NCBI GenBank assembly: GCA_014730285.1
Contig: WJIM01000438.1
Location: 1-11,803, forward strand
Origin: Candidatus Zixiibacteriota bacterium
GTDB taxonomy: Bacteria; Zixibacteria; MSB-5A5; JAABVY01
Direction of reading: 5' to 3'
Length of the DNA: 11,803 nt
The notes under the pieces are model-generated. The model was not told where the DNA came from, made no database searches, and worked only from the letters and a program-made list of their open reading frames with translations. Positions 6,876 through 11,803 of this stretch are shown here, in pieces. The translations under genes and the position numbers were made by a program. The stretch's first letter is position 1. Every line of letters begins with the position of its first letter.

Positions 6876-7601
6876 TTATTCCTGGAGAGTCAGGCGCCCC
6901 GATTGCCATACAGGGCAGATTGTGAGGTGATCCTCCTGCGCGCAGAAGGTGATATCTTTGGCAAATCCGAGGTTGTCGAGGTATTTACCGTGATCCGATT
7001 TGTGCAAAGCATCCTCCAGATTTTCCCGATGTTTGTGATATAACCCCTGGGCCACGAATGCCGCGTCATTGTCCAATTCAACAGCATTGTCCGCCGCCAG
7101 CAGTTTATCAACAAGCATTCCTCCGCAAAGCGCATCCTCAAGCGAAAATCCGCCCTTATTTCCGGCACAGATTATAGACACATCATTACCGATCTTGAGT
7201 ATTTTGTCCAGGGTAGCCGTGAGGTTCACGAATGCGCAGGAGAGGCAGTGCTTTGCCTCGCCGCCCTTTAGAATTGCTGCAGAACCATTGGTGGTAGCCA
7301 AAATTACGGTTTTATTCTCGACAGCTTCACGATCGTACTCAAAAGGTGAGTTGCCGAGGTCGAAACCTTCCACCTTGCGGCCTTCACGTTCGCCGCCAAG
7401 CTGTACGGTGGAACGGTCCAGCTTCTCGCGAATACTGGTGGCGTCTCCCAGATTGGCGGCCGGGATAATCTCGCGCGCGCCATTATCGAGGGCAACCGCC
7501 GCTACGGTGGTTGCCCTTAGAATATCTATCACAACTGCGGTCCTGCCGTTGATCTGCTCATCGCCGATACCGGCAGGGGTGAAGAAAAGACGTATGTTCA
7601 T
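6876..7601 (-). CDS. comB: 2-phosphosulfolactate phosphatase family protein (ComB)
   Basis: The 241-residue protein matches the ComB family in length and motifs throughout. These are VVIDILRATT (23-32), LGGEREGRKVEGFDLGNSP (68-86), TTNGS (103-107), CAGNKGGFSLEDALCGG (145-161) and a C-terminal 'GKYLDNLGFAKDITFCAQ' block (205-222). ComB is a Mg-dependent acid phosphatase that turns 2-phosphosulfolactate into sulfolactate. This is a coenzyme M biosynthesis step in methanogens and a sulfolactate route in some bacteria. No neighbouring gene encodes phosphosulfolactate synthase (ComA) or sulfolactate dehydrogenase, so the in vivo substrate here is uncertain. The ATG at 7601 overlaps the gcvT stop as ATGA and has only a weak Shine-Dalgarno, indicating translational coupling to gcvT. 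The protein has no signal peptide or membrane segment and should be cytosolic. Confidence 0.92.
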   Translation of the reverse strand: MNIRLFFTPAGIGDEQINGRTAVVIDILRATTVAAVALDNGAREIIPAANLGDATSIREKLDRSTVQLGGEREGRKVEGFDLGNSPFEYDREAVENKTVILATTNGSAAILKGGEAKHCLSCAFVNLTATLDKILKIGNDVSIICAGNKGGFSLEDALCGGMLVDKLLAADNAVELDNDAAFVAQGLYHKHRENLEDALHKSDHGKYLDNLGFAKDITFCAQEDHLTICPVWQSGRLTLQE

Positions 7602-8698
7602 TTTTTCAGAGAACCGTTTTTATAAAAGGGCGGTTTTACGATAACCGCCGGTACACGTTTACCGCGAATTTCGATTTCTATCTCCCGGCCGGATTTTGAG
7701 CGTTTTCGGGGTACATATCCGAGCCCGATGCCTTTTTCCAATACGGGAGAGTACATGCCGGAGGTTACATGACCGACCTCCTCACCCTCGTAAAAGATCT
7801 TGTATCCGTGCCGGGGAATGCCCTTGCTCTGAAGTTCAAAGCAAACCAGTCGTCTGTCCGGCTTGTTTTCCTTGACCTTTGCGATAACATCCCTGCCAAT
7901 AAAATCGCCCTTGTCCAGCTTTACAATCCATGATAATCCGGCCTCTACCGGATTGGTGGTCTTGTCGATATCATTGCCGTAAAGCATATATTTCATTTCC
8001 ATCCGCAGGGAATCGCGTGCTCCAAGGCCGATAGGCTCGATTTCGAATTCCTTGCCCGCCTCAAGCGCGGCCTCCCAGAGTTTGCCTGCAATTTCAGGCT
8101 TATGATAAATCTCGAATCCGTCCTCGCCGGTATAGCCTGTTCGGCTGAAAAGAACCTTCTCCCCGGCAATTTCGGCTTCGGTCGACCAGTAGAATCCCAT
8201 TTCAGAGAGATTATAGTCGGTCATTTTGGCCAGAACATTCTCTGCATTTGGTCCCTGAATTGCCAGAAGCCCGGTTTGGTCGGAGAGATTTTCCAGCTCA
8301 ACCGCGCCTTCGAGATGCTGTCTGAGCCATTCGAAATCCTTTTCAAGGCAAGCGGCATTGACCACCATCAGGAAATGATCGCCCCGGTGGTAAACCAGAA
8401 GATCATCCACAATCCCGCCGTCAGGATAGCACATGCAATTGTAGTGTATCTGATTATCCTCAAGAGTGGAGACATCGTTTACGGTCATTTTCTGCAGGAA
8501 ATCGAGTGCATCATTACCGCCGACACGGAATTCGCCCATATGCGAGAGGTCGAACATGCCCACCGAGTTACGAACCCTGAGATGCTCGGAATTGATGGAT
8601 TTGTACTGGATAGGCATTTGAAAGCCGGCAAAATCGACTATCTTCGCGCCCGCTTCAATATGTTTATCGTAATAAGGAGTTTTCTTTGCTTCAGTCAT
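7598..8698 (-). CDS. gcvT: Glycine cleavage system T protein (aminomethyltransferase)
   Basis: The 366-residue protein is the usual length for GcvT (about 360-370). GcvT transfers the aminomethyl carbon from lipoylated H protein to tetrahydrofolate, releasing ammonia and giving 5,10-methylene-THF. Visible family motifs are FDLSHMGEFRV (49-59), YPDGGIVDDLLVY (91-103, holding the conserved folate-site aspartate), GLLAIQGPNA (143-152), SRTGYTGEDGFEIY (185-198), GLGARDSLRMEM (224-235) and the C-terminal barrel with GYKIFYEGEEVGHVTSGMYSP (about 298-318). The N-terminal TPYYDKHIEAGAK opening is also typical. GcvH and GcvP are not present in the window, so they must be encoded elsewhere. The gene starts six bases after the aconitase stop with little Shine-Dalgarno (AGGG lies about 11 bases away) and ends in an ATGA overlap with comB. 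All three genes therefore look like one operon. Confidence 0.97.
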   Translation of the reverse strand: MTEAKKTPYYDKHIEAGAKIVDFAGFQMPIQYKSINSEHLRVRNSVGMFDLSHMGEFRVGGNDALDFLQKMTVNDVSTLEDNQIHYNCMCYPDGGIVDDLLVYHRGDHFLMVVNAACLEKDFEWLRQHLEGAVELENLSDQTGLLAIQGPNAENVLAKMTDYNLSEMGFYWSTEAEIAGEKVLFSRTGYTGEDGFEIYHKPEIAGKLWEAALEAGKEFEIEPIGLGARDSLRMEMKYMLYGNDIDKTTNPVEAGLSWIVKLDKGDFIGRDVIAKVKENKPDRRLVCFELQSKGIPRHGYKIFYEGEEVGHVTSGMYSPVLEKGIGLGYVPRKRSKSGREIEIEIRGKRVPAVIVKPPFYKNGSLKK

Positions 8699-8704
8699 TG
8701 TATA

Positions 8705-10633
8705 TTAGCCCTGAGTCTTCTTGGTATAATTCAAAAGTCCTCCTGCCAGCAGGATTTTCACCTGGCGATCTGAAAGATCGTAGGAAGCAGGGAACGAGAA
8801 GCCTTTAGTCTTATTTTCGACTTCCAGCTCCTCACCTTTTTCCAGGCTGGAAATAACGTTATTTATCACCAGATCGTCACCTGCATTGAGCTTATCATAA
8901 TCACCGGCATTTTTAAATGTCAGCGGCAGGATTCCGAAATTAACCAGATTGGTTTTGTGAATTCGGGCAAATGATTTTGCAATCACGAACTGGACTCCCA
9001 AATACATGGGCGCTAAGGCGGCATGCTCACGGGATGATCCCTGGCCGTAATTCTCGCCGCCCACGACCGCCGAAGATTTCGCCTCTTTGGCCTTGCGGGG
9101 GAAATCCTGATCGACATAATGGAAGACAAATTCGCTGATAGCCGGGATATTCGACCTGAGGGGCAGAATCTTGGCTCCCGCCGGCATGATATGATCGGTG
9201 GTGATATTGTCCTCCAGATGCAGGAGCAGTTTGGCCGAAAGCATGTCCTCCATTTTGCTTCTGAGTGGTACCGGGGCGATATTCGGACCGCGCTCAACTT
9301 CGACCTGATCCGGCTTTTTGGAGGGCTTAATAATATTTCTGTCGTCTATTTTGAATTTGGTCGGGATAGTTACCCGGGGATAATCGCCCAACTTCCGGGG
9401 ATCGGTAATTTTGCCCTTAAGGGCGGTTGCCACGCATGTTTCCGGAGAGGCCAGATAGACCTGGGCATCCTTGGTGCCGGACCTGCCCACGAAATTGCGG
9501 TTGAATGATCTGACAGAGACTCCTCCTGAGGGCGGAGACTGACCCATACCGATACACGGTCCGCAGGCCGATTCCAGAATTCTGGCTCCGGCTGCGATCA
9601 TATTGGTCAGCGAGCCGTCTTCCGAGGCCATTGTGAATACCTGCTTGGAGCCGGGAGAAATAGTTAAAGATACACTGGGGGCTACGGCCTTATCCTTCAG
9701 GGCTTTTCCAACCACGCGTAAGTCCTTGATCGAAGAGTTGGTACAGGAGCCAATGCAGACCTGCTGTACCTCTGTTCCGGCAACCTTGGACACCGGCACA
9801 ACGTTGTCCGGCGAATGCGGCTGGGCGATCATCGGCACCAGTTTGTCCAGATTGATCTCAACCACTTTATCGTATTCAGCGCCGTCATCGGCGGCCATCG
9901 GCTTATAAACCTTGGCCCTGTCCTGAGCCTTCAGGAATTTTTCGGTCTTTTCATCGGAAGGGAAGACCGAGGTGGTGGCGCCCAGCTCAGCTCCCATATT
10001 GGTAATAGTAGCTCTTTCGGGAACGGTAAGAGTCTTCACACCGGGACCGAAATATTCGATAATATTCCCAACCCCGCCTTTGACAGTTAGCTCTTCCAGC
10101 ACTTTCAGAATAATATCCTTGGCTGTTACCCAGGGTTTGAGTTTGCCGGTCAGTTTGACACCCACAATTTTCGGGCAGGGCAGATAAAAGGCTCCGCCGC
10201 CCATAGCTACTGCAACATCCAGGCCGCCGGCGCCGATTGCGATCATACCCAGACCGCCAGCGGTAGGGGTATGGGAATCGGAGCCCAGAAGTGTCCAGCC
10301 GGGCACCGCGAAACGCTCCAGATGTACCTGATGGCAGATGCCGTTGCCCGGACGCGAGAACATGATGCCGTATTTGGATGCGACAGATTGCAGGTAGCGA
10401 TGATCGTCGGCATTTTCAAATCCGGACTGCAATGTGTTATGATCTACATAAGATACCGAAAGCTTTGTCTTAACCTGTTTCATTCCCAGCGCTTCGAACT
10501 GAAGGTAGCTCATCGTTCCGGTGGCGTCCTGGGTCAATGTCTGGTCGATTTTAATTCCTATTTCCTTACCGGCGCATAACTCACCGTCAACAAGATGTTT
10601 TTTTAAGATTTTGTAAGCTAATGTTAAGGCCAT
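8705..10633 (-). CDS. acn: Aconitate hydratase, short Aquifex-type
   Basis: The 642-residue protein interconverts citrate and isocitrate through cis-aconitate in the TCA cycle. It is shorter than AcnA (about 890) and AcnB (about 865) and fits the 'Aquifex-type' single-chain group that is also related to the isopropylmalate isomerase large and small subunits. The 4Fe-4S ligands are visible: C297 in GSCTNS, and C357 and C360 in SACGPCIGMGQSPPSGG. Other landmarks are the substrate motif LLGSDSHTPTAGGLGM (115-130), DNITTDHIMPAG (475-486) opening the swivel domain and GGENYGQGSSREHAALAP (525-542), which contains the catalytic serine in QGSSREH (533/534). The ATG at 10633 has an excellent GGAGG four bases upstream. 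It is the first gene of an apparent acn-gcvT-comB operon and has its own promoter at 10665-10692. Confusion with homoaconitase or LeuC is unlikely because both domains are in one chain and the family motifs fit aconitase. Confidence 0.95.
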   Translation of the reverse strand: MALTLAYKILKKHLVDGELCAGKEIGIKIDQTLTQDATGTMSYLQFEALGMKQVKTKLSVSYVDHNTLQSGFENADDHRYLQSVASKYGIMFSRPGNGICHQVHLERFAVPGWTLLGSDSHTPTAGGLGMIAIGAGGLDVAVAMGGGAFYLPCPKIVGVKLTGKLKPWVTAKDIILKVLEELTVKGGVGNIIEYFGPGVKTLTVPERATITNMGAELGATTSVFPSDEKTEKFLKAQDRAKVYKPMAADDGAEYDKVVEINLDKLVPMIAQPHSPDNVVPVSKVAGTEVQQVCIGSCTNSSIKDLRVVGKALKDKAVAPSVSLTISPGSKQVFTMASEDGSLTNMIAAGARILESACGPCIGMGQSPPSGGVSVRSFNRNFVGRSGTKDAQVYLASPETCVATALKGKITDPRKLGDYPRVTIPTKFKIDDRNIIKPSKKPDQVEVERGPNIAPVPLRSKMEDMLSAKLLLHLEDNITTDHIMPAGAKILPLRSNIPAISEFVFHYVDQDFPRKAKEAKSSAVVGGENYGQGSSREHAALAPMYLGVQFVIAKSFARIHKTNLVNFGILPLTFKNAGDYDKLNAGDDLVINNVISSLEKGEELEVENKTKGFSFPASYDLSDRQVKILLAGGLLNYTKKTQG

Positions 10634-10635
10634 TT

Positions 10636-10682
10636 TTCCTCCGTGCGTTTGTCTTAAACAGAGTAATTTAACTGCGGAGGAA
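10636..10682 (-). repeat. Inverted repeat pairing with the aconitase Shine-Dalgarno
   Basis: On the minus strand TTCCTCCG (10675-10682) is the exact complement of CGGAGGAA (10636-10643), the Shine-Dalgarno of the aconitase gene; 31 bases separate them. The upstream arm lies between the -35 and -10 boxes of the acn promoter. An mRNA from that promoter would therefore lack it, while read-through RNA from the receiver gene would contain both arms and could mask the ribosome site. The pairing is seen directly; the regulatory reading is inference. Confidence 0.5.
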
Positions 10683-10692
10683 TAAAAGTCAA
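10665..10692 (-). promoter_or_regulatory. Promoter of the acn-gcvT-comB operon
   Basis: Minus-strand TTGACT (10687-10692, five of six consensus bases) and TAAATT (10665-10670) are separated by 16 bp. This is the same arrangement, and the same -10 hexamer, as the ABC-F promoter at 2787-2814. The predicted start is near 10658, giving a leader of about 25 nt with GGAGG close to the ATG. Confidence 0.58.
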
Positions 10693-10716
10693 ATGATTTG
10701 CTGGGTAAATTATTTG
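10690..10716 (-). repeat. AT-rich inverted repeat next to the acn -35 box
   Basis: The minus strand reads CAAATAATTT (10707-10716), a 7-nt loop ACCCAGC, then AAATCATTTG (10690-10699). Nine of ten positions pair. It overlaps the -35 box by three bases and is followed by ACTTTTATT. It could be an operator at the acn promoter or a weak terminator for the upstream receiver gene; the stem has only one G-C pair, so the terminator reading is weak. Confidence 0.45.
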
Positions 10717-10721
10717 GGGAT

Positions 10722-11468
10722 TTAACGGCGGCCGGAATTGATGAAATTGTTCAGCATTTCCTGGATTTGATCCAGTCTGAAAGGTTTGGGAAGGAAAGCA
10801 TCGGCCGATTCATTCAATTGCATCTGATCCTCGGGGCTTAAGACCTGCCCGGATACTATTATGACATGTGTAAACGGTGCATCGCTTTTGAGACGCCGGG
10901 CAAGTTCCAGGCCGTCGATATCGGGCATACGATAGTCTGCTACGACCGAATCGATATGATCCTTGGAAAGCTTCTCCAGGGCCTCGCTGCCGTCGGAGGC
11001 TTCTATTACACGAAATCCCAGTTCCTCGAGCTGGCCGGCAAACTGCTCCCGAAATTCCTTGTTATCGTCGACCACCAGCACCTTGGCGCGGTTGCCTTTT
11101 TGCGTCAGCAGCCTGTCTAAAAGCTGCTCGATTCGGGAGATTCTGAACGGTTTGTCCAGAAATGCATCGGCGCCGTACTGATAAACCCGGTCCTTGATAT
11201 TGTTCATATTAACACCTGTGATCAGAAGAACCGGCAGATCCTGATTGTATTCTTTGATTTGCTGCAGAAGCTGAAGTCCGTCCATCTCAGGCATACTGAT
11301 ATCGGCAATCACCAGGTCGACTTTTTCCGATTTTACCATCTGGATTGCCCGTAAACCGTCTGTGGCACTGATGGCGGTGTAACCGATTGCCTCAAGAGTT
11401 TCGCTTAGAAGCCTCAGGAGGTTTTCATCATCATCAACTATTAAAATTCTGAAAGTCTTATCAGCCAT
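10722..11468 (-). CDS. Tandem receiver-domain response regulator without output domain
   Basis: The 248-residue cytosolic protein consists of two CheY-like receiver domains and nothing else. REC1 (about 5-122) has the acidic cluster DDD at 12-14, phospho-acceptor D56 in VIADISMP, T84 in LLITG and K106 in DKPF. REC2 (about 127-245) has DD at 134-135, D178 in VVADYRMP, S206 in IIVSG and K228 in PKPF. Both sites therefore look competent for phosphorylation. No DNA-binding, GGDEF, kinase or other output segment is present, so it probably acts through protein contacts or as a phosphorelay or phosphate sink. No histidine kinase lies in the window. The ATG at 11468 is preceded by GGCGGGGAA, a somewhat close and weak Shine-Dalgarno. 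The gene starts 57 bp after the phosphohexomutase gene and ends 88 bp before aconitase. I cannot assign a pathway. Confidence 0.93.
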   Translation of the reverse strand: MADKTFRILIVDDDENLLRLLSETLEAIGYTAISATDGLRAIQMVKSEKVDLVIADISMPEMDGLQLLQQIKEYNQDLPVLLITGVNMNNIKDRVYQYGADAFLDKPFRISRIEQLLDRLLTQKGNRAKVLVVDDNKEFREQFAGQLEELGFRVIEASDGSEALEKLSKDHIDSVVADYRMPDIDGLELARRLKSDAPFTHVIIVSGQVLSPEDQMQLNESADAFLPKPFRLDQIQEMLNNFINSGRR

Positions 11469-11490
11469 TTCCCCGCCATTGTTCTTTTCT

Positions 11491-11518
11491 ATTATCTAAT
11501 CGGCAGAAACGGCTAATC
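11491..11518 (-). repeat. GATTAG direct/mirror repeat and -10-like box before the receiver gene
   Basis: In the 56-bp gap (11469-11524) the minus strand has GATTAG twice, 17 bp apart, within GATTAGCCG (11510-11518), TTTCT, GCCGATTAG (11496-11504). The second arm is the first read backwards, a mirror repeat. GATAAT (11491-11496) follows and resembles a -10 box, but I find no good -35 box. It may be a binding site or simply chance; no terminator for the upstream gene is visible. Confidence 0.3.
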
Positions 11519-11524
11519 TCTTCA

Positions 11525-11803
11525 CTAACTTCGAATTAATTTGAGAACTTCATCTGTCTTCTTTTTCAGGATTTCCTCGTTGTCGGCCTCCAGATTCAGG
11601 CGCAGGAGCGGTTCTGTATTAGAGGGGCGGACATTAAACCAGAAATCGCCGCCGTCAACCGTAATACCGTCCAACTCATCTATTTCCAGATCCTTGTAAT
11701 GCTCCTTCAATTCCTGCAATTTGGCGGGGATATCCTCCACACGGCTGTTGATTTCGCCTGAACGGACATAGGGATCGATCTCCGACACCAGTTTCGACAG
11801 CGA
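11525..11803 (-). CDS. Phosphomannomutase/phosphoglucomutase, C-terminal part only
   Basis: The C-terminal 92 residues of an alpha-D-phosphohexomutase are visible; the gene runs off the right edge. The frame stays open to the last base (SLSKLVSEIDPYVRSGEI), so the GTG at 11788 is an internal valine, not a start. Family marks are PYVRSGEINSRV, DGITV, DFWFNVRPSNTEPLLRLNLEA (with RPSNTEP, the phosphate-binding loop of domain 4) and a closing helix. The enzyme moves phosphate between C6 and C1 of mannose or glucose, feeding GDP-mannose or UDP-glucose synthesis for polysaccharides. The bacterial ManB/AlgC-like group fits best, but mannose versus glucose preference cannot be read from this domain. 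Confidence 0.9.
   Translation of the reverse strand, partial: SLSKLVSEIDPYVRSGEINSRVEDIPAKLQELKEHYKDLEIDELDGITVDGGDFWFNVRPSNTEPLLRLNLEADNEEILKKKTDEVLKLIRS

Noticed and set aside
7069..7644. A 191-codon plus-strand open frame opposite comB
   Set aside because: It is Ser/Arg/Pro-rich, low-complexity and antisense to an intact ComB gene, as expected for a shadow frame.
8102..8773. A 223-codon plus-strand open frame opposite gcvT and the end of aconitase
   Set aside because: It lies antisense to two strongly recognised genes, its translation resembles no family I know, and I see no ribosome site; it is a codon-bias shadow.
11525..11788. Reading the phosphohexomutase fragment as a complete 87-residue gene starting at GTG 11788
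   Set aside because: The frame continues upstream to the window edge with family-like sequence (SLSKL), and there is no Shine-Dalgarno, so the GTG codes an internal valine.
1..11803. A mobile element, defence island or CRISPR array
   Set aside because: No transposase, integrase, phage, nuclease or repeat-spacer pattern is visible; all genes are co-oriented and most are housekeeping.

Overview
The window is a compact stretch of bacterial chromosome of moderate GC. Every gene I can support lies on the minus strand, so it reads from right to left. No gene-free stretch exceeds about 156 bases, and I see no RNA genes, insertion sequences, CRISPR arrays or phage genes. The gene mix is an Aquifex-type single-chain aconitase, a solitary GcvT, a bacterial ComB homologue, a BatA-type von Willebrand protein, a secreted TPR protein and a tandem-receiver response regulator. 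This suggests an uncultured Gram-negative-type bacterium, perhaps of the FCB or deltaproteobacterial neighbourhood. That placement is a low-confidence inference from gene content only.

Layout in transcription order: (1) the 3' end of a phosphohexomutase gene enters at the right edge. (2) A 248-residue protein made of two receiver domains follows. (3) An 88-bp gap carries an inverted repeat, a good promoter and a possible Shine-Dalgarno-masking repeat, and leads into a tight cluster: aconitase, gcvT (6-bp gap) and comB (ATGA overlap). (4) After 50 bp with a promoter overlapped by a palindrome comes a secreted protein with TPR repeats and a domain that looks like a zinc-peptidase fold without its zinc ligands. 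It is tightly coupled (8 bp) to a large membrane protein with BatA-type membrane segments and a MIDAS-bearing von Willebrand domain. (5) After 44 bp, a promoter placed for a leaderless transcript precedes an ABC-F ATPase gene, which overlaps by 29 bp a flavodoxin-fold oxidoreductase gene. (6) A terminator-like hairpin and a promoter with a perfect TATAAT box precede the truncated start of a CBS-domain gene at the left edge.

Most genes are housekeeping: central carbon metabolism (aconitase), one-carbon metabolism (GcvT), sulfonate chemistry (ComB), ribosome-associated ATPase (ABC-F) and sugar phosphate metabolism (phosphohexomutase). The least explained part is the envelope pair at about 2825-6825, a pseudo-peptidase/TPR protein and a BatA-like protein without the usual MoxR and DUF58 partners at its sides. 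The most interesting non-coding parts are the aconitase leader and the leaderless ABC-F start. No dramatic new system, such as a defence island, is visible.
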